This document shows, piece by piece, positions 34,816 to 43,366 of a DNA stretch of 64,000 nt. Origin of the DNA: an uncultured Peptoniphilus sp. (GTDB taxonomy: Bacteria > Bacillota > Clostridia > Tissierellales > Peptoniphilaceae); contig NZ_CAMQAY010000004.1 in assembly GCF_946998875.1 (NCBI RefSeq), positions 15,985-79,984 on the forward strand. The letters run 5' to 3'. A program made the position numbers and the translations under genes. Every line of letters starts with the position of its first letter. The first letter of the stretch is position 1. Below the pieces are notes generated by a model that saw only the letters and a list, made by a program, of their open reading frames with translations, was not told the DNA's origin and did no database searches.

Positions 34816-35651
34816 AAAGCATAGAAATAAAAAATTTGAAAAAAGAATTTAAGGACTTTGACCTTGATATAGACAATTTAGAAATACCAGAAGGAGCAGT
34901 CCTAGGACTAATTGGGGAGAATGGTGCAGGTAAGACAACACTACTTAAGTGCATCCTTGACCTCTATAGGTATAATGGAGACATAAAAGTTTTTGGAGAA
35001 AAAATTCATAAAGAATCTTTTGAAAAAATTGGGGCAGTGATACCTGACTCCTTCTTCAACGATACCTTTAAGATAAAAGATGTTGTTGATATTTTAAAGG
35101 TTGCCTACAAAAATTTTGATGAAGATATGTTTTATGACTGTGCAGATAAATTTAAGATGCCAAGGGACAAAAAGTTAAATGAACTCTCTACAGGTAACCT
35201 AATGAAATTAAAAATTATTTCTGCAATTTGTCACGACCCGGACCTCTTGATCCTTGATGAGCCGACTTCAGGTCTTGACCCAGTTATTCGTGACGAGATC
35301 ATAGGATTTTTATTTGACTACATCAAGGATGGGGACAAGACAATTTTATTTTCATCCCACATCTTGTCTGACATAGAAAAAATTGCCGACTATATAATTT
35401 ATATCCACCAGGGAAGAGTGATCTTATACGATGAAAAGGACTCTCTCATAGAAAAATATGGAATTTTAAAAACTTCTGAAGAAAATTTAGAAAAATACGG
35501 AGATTTTATTTTAAAGACGAGAAAAAATAAATACTCAACAGAAGCTTTGATAAAAAATGTCCAAGTTTTTAAAGAATTTTATCCTAATGAAGTTGTGGAC
35601 AAGGCAAATGTGGAGGACATAATGATATTTTTATCAAGAGGTGAACAATGA
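34812..35651 (+). CDS. ABC transporter ATP-binding protein
   Basis: This 279-aa protein is the ATPase of an ABC-2-type exporter. Walker A GENGAGKTT (~36-44), a signature variant LSTGNLMKLKI, Walker B LLILDEPTSGLDP and the His switch SSHIL are all present. The signature has Thr-Gly-Asn instead of Ser-Gly-Gly-Gln, a common variant in YtrB/BcrA-like proteins. It is translationally coupled to both neighbours. Relatives export peptides or act in envelope stress and bacteriocin resistance. Confidence 0.9.
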   Translation: MKSIEIKNLKKEFKDFDLDIDNLEIPEGAVLGLIGENGAGKTTLLKCILDLYRYNGDIKVFGEKIHKESFEKIGAVIPDSFFNDTFKIKDVVDILKVAYKNFDEDMFYDCADKFKMPRDKKLNELSTGNLMKLKIISAICHDPDLLILDEPTSGLDPVIRDEIIGFLFDYIKDGDKTILFSSHILSDIEKIADYIIYIHQGRVILYDEKDSLIEKYGILKTSEENLEKYGDFILKTRKNKYSTEALIKNVQVFKEFYPNEVVDKANVEDIMIFLSRGEQ

Positions 35652-36268
35652 AAGCAGTTTTATATAATGACTTTAAACTTGTAAAGAAACTTGCCCTACC
35701 AATTGTTATATTTATTACTTCCATACTTTTTATAGGTTTTTTGATAACAGGACAAGCCTTCAACAGATTTTTTAGCCAATGGACTCTTACAATGATATTT
35801 ATCATTAGGGCACAAGGTGTCTTTGGAGATAACTTTAAAGATTTTCAAAAGTTCATGACTATGCCAGTCTCTTTAGAAGACTATTCTCATGCAAAAATTA
35901 TAAAAAATCTAATAATATTTATCTTAACCACTCTTGTTTTTTTAATTGGACTAATTATTAGTGCTGATGAAGATAAAAATTTTATGATAAATCTTTATCT
36001 AAGTATATTTATTGCCCTAGACTTTATGGCACTTAGCCTTAGTCACATTGTTTTTACAAAATATAAAAAGGGAATAGTTGTATTTCTTTACAGTATTTTG
36101 ATTGTAGGCTTAGGAATATTTTTTGCCATGACCTACGCAGCCTATTACGAAAATTTATTAAACTACAGACCTGCCTTTATTATAGGTTCAATAATAATTT
36201 GCATTTTGTCCTTTAAGTTAGACTACAAGTTTTCCACAAAATATTTGAGGGAGAGGGGAATAGTATGA
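35648..36268 (+). CDS. ABC transporter permease (first)
   Basis: This 206-aa protein has about six membrane helices and a polar N-terminus (MKAVLYNDFKLVKK) typical of ABC-2 permeases. There is no motif beyond topology; identity rests on its position between the ATPase gene and a second permease, with four-base overlaps on both sides. Confidence 0.75.
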   Translation: MKAVLYNDFKLVKKLALPIVIFITSILFIGFLITGQAFNRFFSQWTLTMIFIIRAQGVFGDNFKDFQKFMTMPVSLEDYSHAKIIKNLIIFILTTLVFLIGLIISADEDKNFMINLYLSIFIALDFMALSLSHIVFTKYKKGIVVFLYSILIVGLGIFFAMTYAAYYENLLNYRPAFIIGSIIICILSFKLDYKFSTKYLRERGIV

Positions 36269-36903
36269 AATTACTTTTACTAAATGATTTTAAAATTAGA
36301 AAAAAATTTATTATTGCTTATTTCATATTTATTGCAATGATATTTTCCCTAAAGACTATAGGACTAAAGTCAGTGGAATTTTCTTTCTATTCAGATAGAG
36401 CTTTTACCCTATTATTTATTATAAGCCTACTAATTCACTATGTCCTATATATAATATCCAGCGAAGGAATGATTATAGATAAGAGCAAACCCTACCTTTT
36501 GACTCTTGGTTCAACAAGAGCTGACCTAATAAATGTAAAATTTATAAAGATCCTTATGATTTTTATAATAGATTCAATATTAATTTATTACATCATGCAA
36601 GATGTTGAAATAAATGGAATTGAATTTAACCTTGGATTTTTTATTATGCTTTTTGTAATGGCATATTATCTTATAAGTATTCCAATTTACCTTTACTTTG
36701 GACATACAAGTGGCATTGGAACAATTTTTACATCTTCGCCAGCTCTACTTCCTATATTAGATAAGTTTGGAAAGAATCCAGCAGGATTTTTTATAGGAAT
36801 AATTAATAGAAGTAGTAAGCTTGTCTTATCCTTATCTTTAATTATTTTCATTATAATAATTTATACAGTCTCTAGAATAATAGTGGAGAAAAAAGATTTT
36901 TAA
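36265..36903 (+). CDS. ABC transporter permease (second)
   Basis: This 212-aa protein has about six membrane helices and begins MKLLLLNDFKIRKK, a start very like the previous permease, so the two are probably distant paralogues forming a heterodimeric channel. It ends the regulator-ATPase-permease-permease operon, closed by the terminator at 36918. Confidence 0.75.
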   Translation: MKLLLLNDFKIRKKFIIAYFIFIAMIFSLKTIGLKSVEFSFYSDRAFTLLFIISLLIHYVLYIISSEGMIIDKSKPYLLTLGSTRADLINVKFIKILMIFIIDSILIYYIMQDVEINGIEFNLGFFIMLFVMAYYLISIPIYLYFGHTSGIGTIFTSSPALLPILDKFGKNPAGFFIGIINRSSKLVLSLSLIIFIIIIYTVSRIIVEKKDF

Positions 36904-36917
36904 AAAATTATAGACTC

Positions 36918-36947
36918 AAAGGACTTTTGATATCAAGAGTCCTTTTT
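36918..36947 (+). terminator. Terminator of the YtrA-like operon
   Basis: AAAGGACTTTTGAT and ATCAAGAGTCCTTT form a 14-bp stem (one G-U) followed by a T-run. Confidence 0.85.
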
Positions 36948-37044
36948 AATTTGTAAATTTATAAAATAAAAACTTTACCATCCTTGTGTCATTTGCCTTT
37001 CAATGTGATAGAATAAAAAATGTATTTTATATGAGGAGGAAAAA

Positions 37045-38370
37045 ATGGAAACAAATTCAAGTTTTTTAGAAAAGACTTTTTCTCTTAATGAGAGAAAGAC
37101 TAATGCCAAGACAGAATTTTTGGCAGGACTTACAACTTTTATGACCATGTCTTATATCTTAGTTGTAAATCCAAATATGTTATCTGAAACTGGAATGGAC
37201 AAGGGTGGAGTTTTCACTGCCACTATTGTTGCATCTATTATTGCCATGCTCTTTATGGGTTTATTTGCAAACTTGCCCTTCGCACTTTCAGCAGGAATGG
37301 GACTTAACGCATTTTTCACATACACAGTCGTCCTATCTATGGGTCACGATTGGTCCTATGCACTTACTGCAGTATTTTTAGAAGGTATCATCTTTATAGT
37401 TATGAGCTTTTTCAACATTCGTGAGGCAATATTTACTTCAATACCCATGTCTCTTAAAAATGCAGTATCTGTTGGTATAGGCTTATTTATAACCCTAGTT
37501 GGACTTACATCATCAGGCATGATTGTAAATAACGACGCAACTCTTGTTGCCCTTGGAGAAATTGCATCAAGACCATCCTTTGTATTTATAGTTTCACTAA
37601 TGGTAATGGCTCTTTTAACAGCAAAAAATGTCAAGGGAGCTCTTTTATATGGAATAGTAACGGGAACTGTCCTTGCACTTATTTTAGGAGTTACACATCT
37701 TCCAGGAGGAATGTTATTTTCACTTCCACCATCACTTGCTCCCGTTGCCTTTAAACTTCACTGGGGAGATTTATTTACCTTTGATATGTTTTCAGTAATG
37801 TTTACATTTTTATTTGTAGACTTATTTGATACAGTGGGAACCTTAACTGGAGTTGCCACAAAGGCAGGCTTAATCGACGAAGATGGAAACCTTCCAGGAG
37901 TTGGTCGTGCCCTATTATCTGATGCCATTGGTACAGTTGTGGGAGCACTCCTCGGAACATCTACAGTTACAACTTTTGTTGAATCAGCATCAGGTGTAGC
38001 TGACGGAGGAAGAACTGGACTTACATCACTATCCTGTGCCTTCTTCTTCCTCTTGTCACTATTTTTCTTCCCAATATTTTCTATTGTGCCAGCCCAAGCA
38101 ACATCAGCTGCCCTAGTAATGGTTGGACTATTTATGATCAGTCCAATTAACCAAATAAAATTAGACGACTACACAGAATCAGTGCCAGCCTTTTTGACAA
38201 TGGTTACAATGCCCTTTGCCTATTCAATTGCAGAAGGTATTTCAGTTGGTATGATTTCCTATGTAATATTAAAAGTAGCAACAGGTCGTGGCAAAGAAGT
38301 TAGCCCTGTAATGTATATCTTGGCTCTAATCTTTACCCTTAGATATTTAAGACCATTACTACCTTTTTAA
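37045..38370 (+). CDS. Purine (guanine/hypoxanthine-type) permease, AzgA/PbuG family
   Basis: This 441-aa transporter has 12-13 hydrophobic segments and the family signatures TEFLAGLTTFMTMSYI near the N-terminus, AGMGLNAFFTY, LFVDLFDTVGTL and ESASGVADGGRTGLTS. It imports purine bases by proton symport. The ~100 bp upstream has no purine riboswitch. GAGGAGG precedes the ATG. It is transcribed alone. Confidence 0.9.
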   Translation: METNSSFLEKTFSLNERKTNAKTEFLAGLTTFMTMSYILVVNPNMLSETGMDKGGVFTATIVASIIAMLFMGLFANLPFALSAGMGLNAFFTYTVVLSMGHDWSYALTAVFLEGIIFIVMSFFNIREAIFTSIPMSLKNAVSVGIGLFITLVGLTSSGMIVNNDATLVALGEIASRPSFVFIVSLMVMALLTAKNVKGALLYGIVTGTVLALILGVTHLPGGMLFSLPPSLAPVAFKLHWGDLFTFDMFSVMFTFLFVDLFDTVGTLTGVATKAGLIDEDGNLPGVGRALLSDAIGTVVGALLGTSTVTTFVESASGVADGGRTGLTSLSCAFFFLLSLFFFPIFSIVPAQATSAALVMVGLFMISPINQIKLDDYTESVPAFLTMVTMPFAYSIAEGISVGMISYVILKVATGRGKEVSPVMYILALIFTLRYLRPLLPF

Positions 38371-38382
38371 TCTTTAATTTTT

Positions 38383-38415
38383 AGACTTTAGCAATTACTG
38401 CTAAGGTCTTTTTTT
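38383..38415 (+). terminator. Terminator after the purine permease gene
   Basis: AGACTTTAGCA and TGCTAAGGTCT form a stem with a 5-base loop and a seven-T tail. Confidence 0.85.
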
Positions 38416-38468
38416 GAAGAATTTTTAGATTGATGAAATAAAATATTGAATAAAAATTTAAAATCTTA

Positions 38469-38491
38469 TATAATGTACATGAAAGTGTACG
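38469..38491 (+). promoter_or_regulatory. YefM/YoeB operator-promoter
   Basis: The -10 TATAAT (38469-38474) overlaps TGTACA (38474-38479); a second TGTAC core follows at 38486-38490. The two cores are 12 bp apart, as in the E. coli yefM-yoeB operator. Binding by the antitoxin complex would block transcription. Confidence 0.7.
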
Positions 38492-38501
38492 AGGTGATTA
38501 T

Positions 38502-38741
38502 ATGGAAAATGTAAATGCAACGAATTTTAGAAAAAATATTTTTGAATACTTAAACTCAGCAGTTTCCTTTGGCGATGTCATAAATATCAGCACAAAAAAT
38601 GGAAATGCTATTGTAATAAGCGAAGACGAATATAATTCCTTAGTAGAAACTGTCTATCTATTGTCAATTCCTGGCATGAAGGAAAAATTAATTGATGGAA
38701 AAAAGGCAAGTCTTGATGACTGCCAGGAGCTTAAGTGGTGA
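38502..38741 (+). CDS. yefM: Antitoxin, Phd/YefM family
   Basis: This 79-aa antitoxin has an N-terminal DNA-binding fold starting NATNFRKNIFEYLNSAV, with VISEDEYNSLVET typical of YefM, and a C-terminal tail that would wrap the toxin. It neutralises YoeB and represses its own promoter through TGTACA sites. It overlaps the toxin gene by a few bases, ensuring production of antitoxin first. Confidence 0.92.
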   Translation: MENVNATNFRKNIFEYLNSAVSFGDVINISTKNGNAIVISEDEYNSLVETVYLLSIPGMKEKLIDGKKASLDDCQELKW

Positions 38742-39010
38742 CTTACAAAATCTTAATAACCAAAGCTGCCCTTAAGGACAAGGAAAAAATTAAAGGAAAC
38801 AAGGCTTTAGAAAGTAAAGTAAAAAATTTAATTGAACTAATTTCTAAAAATCCTTATGAAAGTCCACCATCCTTTGAAAAATTAAAGGGCGACCTTGATG
38901 GACTTATATACAGAAGAATTAACATCCAGCATAGACTTGTCTATGAAGTTTATGAAGAGGAGAAGGTCGTAAAAATTATTAGTATGTGGACTCACTATGA
39001 AAATCTTTAA
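38735..39010 (+). CDS. yoeB: Toxin, Txe/YoeB family mRNA endonuclease
   Basis: This 91-aa RelE-fold toxin cuts mRNA in the ribosomal A site. YoeB signatures are visible: FEKLKGDLDGLIYRRIN, QHRLVYEV and the C-terminal MWTHYEN, including the catalytic Arg, His and Tyr. The start is GTG at 38735 or 38738, overlapping the antitoxin stop; AGGAG lies ~6 bases upstream of the first. All active-site residues appear intact, so it should be functional. Confidence 0.93.
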   Translation: MVTYKILITKAALKDKEKIKGNKALESKVKNLIELISKNPYESPPSFEKLKGDLDGLIYRRINIQHRLVYEVYEEEKVVKIISMWTHYENL

Positions 39011-39056
39011 AATTTTATTTTAAAACTTAAGCTAATGACATTTAAAGACTCATTTA

Positions 39057-39101
39057 TTGAATTGTTTAAGCCCCTTTAGTATAATAAAAGTATTAAGGGG
39101 G
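39057..39101 (+). promoter_or_regulatory. Promoter in a hairpin loop with SD in the 3' arm (SLH gene)
   Basis: TTGAAT (39057-39062), 17-bp spacer, TATAAT (39080-39085). The -10 lies between complementary CCCCTT (39071-39076) and AAGGGG (39095-39100); the latter is also the Shine-Dalgarno of the SLH gene, followed by a T-run and ATG. The arrangement parallels those at 1833-1880 and 43310-43349. Confidence 0.55.
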
Positions 39102-39109
39102 CGTTTTTA

Positions 39110-40672
39110 ATGAAAAAAATGTTTTTATACATACTTATGGCTTTTACACTTTTTGTAAATGTTTTTGCAGCTGAAGATATTCAAGTTGTCTTGGAGCAAC
39201 CAGCTCTTTCTGAAGTGAAGAGTGGCGACTCTTTGAAGTATAATTTAATTGTCAATTTGCCAAAAAATTACAAGGAAAAGTATTCATCTTTCTCTGTAAC
39301 TCTTTTGTTTGACAAGGCAATTGAAGTTAAGGGCACAAAACTTTTAGATGGAGAGGAGTCTCAAGGTAAACTTGATATAAGAGAGACGTCTATTAAGGGC
39401 AAGGACCAAAATATTGTCACAATAAATGCCAACGATCTTTCTGTCATCAAGGGCGACAAATTAAATATTGAAATCGACACTAGGGTTAAAAATGATGTTG
39501 GTTCAAGCTCTAATCTTAAAAATTCCTTTGTCCTAAGTTATGTGGACAAGGCTGGAGAAACTAAGAGCGACCAAAAAAATCTTGAGTCTTCTACTAAGAC
39601 GCAAAATGGTGTTCTTTCTATAAAGGATGTCTACGATGGATCTAGTGAAATTGTTGGAAAGACAGAAAAAAATGCCATGGTTAGGGTGGCAATTGATAAA
39701 AAAGTTGTTTCCAATGCACTTTCTGATGAAGAAGGCAATTTTAAAATTGGAAATTTAGACTTAAAGGAAGGCTCAATCATTAGAATTGTTGCTGCAAATA
39801 AGGAAAAAGAGGCAAGTTTAGATTACATTGTCAAGGCAAAGCTTGAGTCAAAGAAATCTACTGAACTTGTTAATGACAACAACGATGAAAAGGAACTTTA
39901 CAGTACTATAAAGACTCTTGAAAAGTTAAATGATTATGTAGACTTTGCAAAGAATCTTTCAACAGCTAAGGCAAACATTCAAAATGAAAGAAGAATTCGT
40001 GCTGCCATTGCATCAGCTGAATATGTTGTTGTAAAAAGTGAAGTTTCCAGTGATGAAATAAATAAATCCTTTGAGGAACTTCAAAAGTCCATTGAAGTAA
40101 TTAGGCTTCCATATATGTCAGGTATTTCTAAGGATAAATTCGCTCCCAACGAAAAAATCACAAGAGCTGAAGCTGCTTCAGTTTTAAAAAGAGTAATTGA
40201 CGACAAGGCATCTGCCAATGACAAATCTTCTTTTAGAGATGTAAAAGAAGGTGCATGGTATTATGATGATTTAGTTTTCATTGAAAAGGCAGGTTTAATT
40301 TCTGGCTATGATGATGGAACTTTTAGACCGAAGGAAGCCATGACAAGGGCACAATTTGCCAGCATGATGGCAAATTATTTGAAGCTTCCAATGGGCAATA
40401 ATCCCATTGACTTTAAGGATGTAAAGGAAAACTTCTGGGCAAGAGATGCCATTAACACACTTTCAAGTCAGGGCATCATGGTTGGTAAATCTAAAAATGA
40501 ATTTAAACCAAAGGACAAGATCACAAGGGCAGAGGCTGCCACAATTTTTAACAAAGTTTTAGATAGAAAGATAAATAAATCTTTCTTAGATAAATATTCA
40601 AAGAACCCATTTAAAGATATAGACAGAAAACATTGGGCTTACTATCAAGTAATAGAAATCACAGCAAAATAA
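39110..40672 (+). CDS. SLH-domain surface protein
   Basis: This 520-aa secreted protein has a signal peptide ending near VFAAE (residue ~21). The N-terminal part is a β-sandwich-like domain of the kind seen in Gram-positive adhesins, followed by a carboxypeptidase-regulatory-like segment (~180-245) and a helical stretch. Three S-layer homology units occupy the C-terminus, seen as KITRAEAASVL, ISGYDDGTFRPKEAMTRAQF and KITRAEAATIF, ending HWAYYQVIEI. It is probably anchored non-covalently to a wall polysaccharide. Ligand or partner is unknown. No terminator separates it from gltX. Confidence 0.85.
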   Translation: MKKMFLYILMAFTLFVNVFAAEDIQVVLEQPALSEVKSGDSLKYNLIVNLPKNYKEKYSSFSVTLLFDKAIEVKGTKLLDGEESQGKLDIRETSIKGKDQNIVTINANDLSVIKGDKLNIEIDTRVKNDVGSSSNLKNSFVLSYVDKAGETKSDQKNLESSTKTQNGVLSIKDVYDGSSEIVGKTEKNAMVRVAIDKKVVSNALSDEEGNFKIGNLDLKEGSIIRIVAANKEKEASLDYIVKAKLESKKSTELVNDNNDEKELYSTIKTLEKLNDYVDFAKNLSTAKANIQNERRIRAAIASAEYVVVKSEVSSDEINKSFEELQKSIEVIRLPYMSGISKDKFAPNEKITRAEAASVLKRVIDDKASANDKSSFRDVKEGAWYYDDLVFIEKAGLISGYDDGTFRPKEAMTRAQFASMMANYLKLPMGNNPIDFKDVKENFWARDAINTLSSQGIMVGKSKNEFKPKDKITRAEAATIFNKVLDRKINKSFLDKYSKNPFKDIDRKHWAYYQVIEITAK

Positions 40673-40689
40673 GGAGAGAGAAAGAAAAA

Positions 40690-42165
40690 ATGTCAGATAT
40701 TAAAGTAAGATTTGCACCATCACCAACTGGTTATTTACACATTGGTGGACTAAGAACTGCCCTATACAATTATTTATTTGCCAAGAAAAATGGTGGCAAG
40801 TTTGTTTTGAGAATTGAAGATACAGACAGGACAAGATATGTGGAAGGTGCCATAGAAAACCTAATTGAATCCCTTGAATGGGCAGGCATCACTCACGACG
40901 AAGGTGTCTTTGTAAAAGATGGAAAGATAACAGATGTGGGCGACTGCGGTCCTTACATCCAATCAAATAGACTAGAAATTTATCAAAAATATGTTGATGA
41001 ACTAATTGAAAAGGGCTTTGCCTATTATTGTTTCTGCTCCAAGGAAAGACTAGACAATCTTCGTGAAGAACAAAGAATTAAGGGAAAGGTGCCTAAGTAC
41101 GACGGACTTTGCCGTGGCATTCCTCTTGAAGAAGCAAAGAAGAGAGTTGCAGCAGGAGAAGACTATGTTGTTAGACTAAAACTTCCTAAGAACAAGGACA
41201 TAACTTTTCACGATGCAGTTCGTGGCAAAGTTACAATAAACACAGACGAAATTGATGACCAAGTTTTGATGAAATCTGACGGATTCCCAACTTATCACTT
41301 GGCTGTAATTGTTGATGACCACCTAATGGGCATCACTCACATTGTAAGGGGAGAAGAATGGCTACCATCTACTCCAAAGCATGTTTTTATGTATGAATGT
41401 TTTGGTTGGGATGCGCCAGAATTTGTTCACCTTCCAACAGTTTTAAATAAGGACAGAAAAAAACTTTCAAAAAGACAAGGCGATGTTTCCGTTGAAGACT
41501 TTAGAAATAGGGGATATTTGCCTGAAGGAATTGTAAATTATCTTGCCCTTGTTGGTTGGTCACCAGAAGATGGGGAAGAAATTATGACAATGGATGAATT
41601 AATAGAAAAATTCTCCTTTGAAAGAGTAGGGAAGTCTGGAGGAATTTTTGACACTGACAAGTTAAACTGGGTCAACTCTCACTACATGAAGTCCTACGAC
41701 TTAGATAAGTTAGCTGAGCTTTCAATTCCATTTGTGACAAAATCAGGACTTTTAACTGAAGAAGAAATAAGAGGAAACTTTGAATGGTATAAGATTTTAA
41801 TTGACACAGTAAGAGAAGCTTGCGACAAGTTAGAAGACATACCAAAACATATTGACTTCTTATTTGGTGACATTGAAATAACAGAAGATTCAGCTAAGGA
41901 AGAACTTTCCCAAGAACATGTGCCTGCACTTCTTGACTCCTTTATAAAGATTGTAAAATCTCATGATGAAATAGATATGGAAACTGCCAAGGGACTTATG
42001 AAGGAAGTGCAAAAGGACTCTGGAGTAAAGGGCAAAAAACTTTACATGCCAGTAAGAGCTGCAATCTCAGGAAATGTTCACGGACCAGAAATGCAAAATA
42101 TTATTTATCTTTTAGGCAAGGATAAATTAATTGAAAGAGCAGAAAAAATTAAAAATTCACTTTAA
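40690..42165 (+). CDS. gltX: Glutamyl-tRNA synthetase
   Basis: This 491-aa class I synthetase has the HIGH-type motif GYLHIGGLRTALY and the KMSKS-type KLSKRQGDV, and charges tRNA-Glu (and tRNA-Gln in organisms using the amidotransferase route). The frame is open upstream into the SLH gene; ATG 40690 after GGAGAGAG gives the standard N-terminus VRFAPSPTG. It begins 17 bp after the SLH stop and ends at a shared terminator. Confidence 0.95.
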   Translation: MSDIKVRFAPSPTGYLHIGGLRTALYNYLFAKKNGGKFVLRIEDTDRTRYVEGAIENLIESLEWAGITHDEGVFVKDGKITDVGDCGPYIQSNRLEIYQKYVDELIEKGFAYYCFCSKERLDNLREEQRIKGKVPKYDGLCRGIPLEEAKKRVAAGEDYVVRLKLPKNKDITFHDAVRGKVTINTDEIDDQVLMKSDGFPTYHLAVIVDDHLMGITHIVRGEEWLPSTPKHVFMYECFGWDAPEFVHLPTVLNKDRKKLSKRQGDVSVEDFRNRGYLPEGIVNYLALVGWSPEDGEEIMTMDELIEKFSFERVGKSGGIFDTDKLNWVNSHYMKSYDLDKLAELSIPFVTKSGLLTEEEIRGNFEWYKILIDTVREACDKLEDIPKHIDFLFGDIEITEDSAKEELSQEHVPALLDSFIKIVKSHDEIDMETAKGLMKEVQKDSGVKGKKLYMPVRAAISGNVHGPEMQNIIYLLGKDKLIERAEKIKNSL

Positions 42166-42194
42166 TTTGACTTAGATAGAATTTAAGTGAAATA

Positions 42195-42233
42195 AAAAAT
42201 GAGGACTGAAAAAAATCAGTCCTCTTATTTTTT
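42195..42233. terminator. Bidirectional terminator
   Basis: GAGGACTGA and TCAGTCCTC (42201-42209, 42216-42224) with A/T runs on both sides end gltX on the plus strand and the deacetylase gene on the minus strand. Confidence 0.88.
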
Positions 42234-42258
42234 ATTAAGTTCCTTTATAAGCTTGAAA

Positions 42259-43302
42259 TTATTTTAAAACTCCAAACTCATAACCTCTGTCTTTAAAATA
42301 TTTTATTACAGAGCTTAGGGAATCGGCTGTAAGCTGTTTATTCATTGCATCGTGGGCAAGGACAACAGCAATTTTTGTATTTTTATTTTCATTAAGACTT
42401 TTATCAAGATAAGATACAAAACCATTTACTGTAGTTGGTCTCACAGATTTTTTTTCTGCATCGCCGACAAGTGAGTTCCAGTCAATCCAGTGTATGCCCT
42501 TTGATTCCAAGAGAGCATTACTTGCATCTGTGTTTTGCCAAGACATTTCGCCGCCAGGATATCTAAAGACGCTGGAGTGAAAGTCAGGTCCTAAAATATT
42601 TTTTAGCCTTTCATTTGTTTTTGCGATTTCTTCATAAACTCTTTCAGGGCTAACTACTCTTCCTGGATAGAGATAGTCGTAGTCGTGACTAAAGGAGTGG
42701 GTGGCAATGGCATTACCATTTCTTAAAATTTTGCGAACTTGACCTGCAGTCTTATCTCCAATGGACTTGCCTACTAAGAAGAAAGTTGCACGAACATCTT
42801 CTTTTTTTAGTATATCTAAAACTTGTGGTGTTATAGTATTGTTTGGTCCATCGTCAAAGGTTAAAAATACAATTTTTTTGTCGCCGCCATAATTATTTTT
42901 TTTGATGTATTGGCGAATTTCCTTTGTGTCGTAGGCATATTTGTCAGCTTTCTTCAAGTGATTTGATCCCTTAACTATAAATTCATCTTCCATGCGAAGT
43001 AGAGGATCTAGTGCTACATTTGATATATATTCAGGATCGTAATAGTATTTTCTCGGTCTGTCCTTATTAATTTCATTGGCATAGTACCACATAAGGGCAG
43101 GAGAAATTTCATCCTTTGGTTTGTTTATTGCAGAAAAGATCTTTGAAAATATAAAAATAAATATTAGGGCAAAAATTGAAATAGAAATGGTCTGTCTTAT
43201 TCTCTTTCGCCTTCTAGCTTTTTGCCTTCTTAATTTTTTTCTCTTATCATAATTTGAATTCTTATTTGCATAAGCCTTTGCATCGTATTTTGTTTGGGTC
43301 AT
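42259..43302 (-). CDS. Polysaccharide (peptidoglycan) deacetylase, membrane-anchored
   Basis: This 347-aa protein has a basic N-terminal tail (KKLRRQKARRRKRIRQ), one membrane helix (~residues 40-60) and an outside NodB domain. The catalytic motifs are LTFDDGP (Asp base and metal Asp) and THSFSH (metal His pair), with RYPGGE and a final AHD. It probably deacetylates peptidoglycan GlcNAc or MurNAc. The frame is open to 43329, but ATG 43302 after GGGAGG is the start; that SD lies in the 3' arm of a hairpin whose loop holds the -10. Confidence 0.87.
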   Translation of the reverse strand: MTQTKYDAKAYANKNSNYDKRKKLRRQKARRRKRIRQTISISIFALIFIFIFSKIFSAINKPKDEISPALMWYYANEINKDRPRKYYYDPEYISNVALDPLLRMEDEFIVKGSNHLKKADKYAYDTKEIRQYIKKNNYGGDKKIVFLTFDDGPNNTITPQVLDILKKEDVRATFFLVGKSIGDKTAGQVRKILRNGNAIATHSFSHDYDYLYPGRVVSPERVYEEIAKTNERLKNILGPDFHSSVFRYPGGEMSWQNTDASNALLESKGIHWIDWNSLVGDAEKKSVRPTTVNGFVSYLDKSLNENKNTKIAVVLAHDAMNKQLTADSLSSVIKYFKDRGYEFGVLK

Positions 43303-43309
43303 AAAAAAC

Positions 43310-43349
43310 CTCCCACTGATAATATACATCAGTGGGAGTAAACTTGCAA
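43310..43349 (-). promoter_or_regulatory. Loop promoter/terminator hairpin of the deacetylase gene
   Basis: A perfect 11-bp inverted repeat (CTCCCACTGAT at 43310-43320, complement at 43328-43338) with a 7-base loop is followed on the minus strand by GTTTTTT. The loop contains TATATT (43321-43326); TTGCAA (43344-43349) lies 17 bp upstream on the minus strand. The 3' arm contains the SD GGGAGG. Transcripts from the loop promoter would start near 43314 and free the SD. Confidence 0.65.
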
Positions 43350-43366
43350 TTACAAAAGAATTACAA

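Noticed and set aside
36948..37044. Possible purine riboswitch before the purine permease
   Set aside because: The conserved purine-aptamer loops and three-way junction sequences are not present; the ~100 bp is plain AT-rich sequence.
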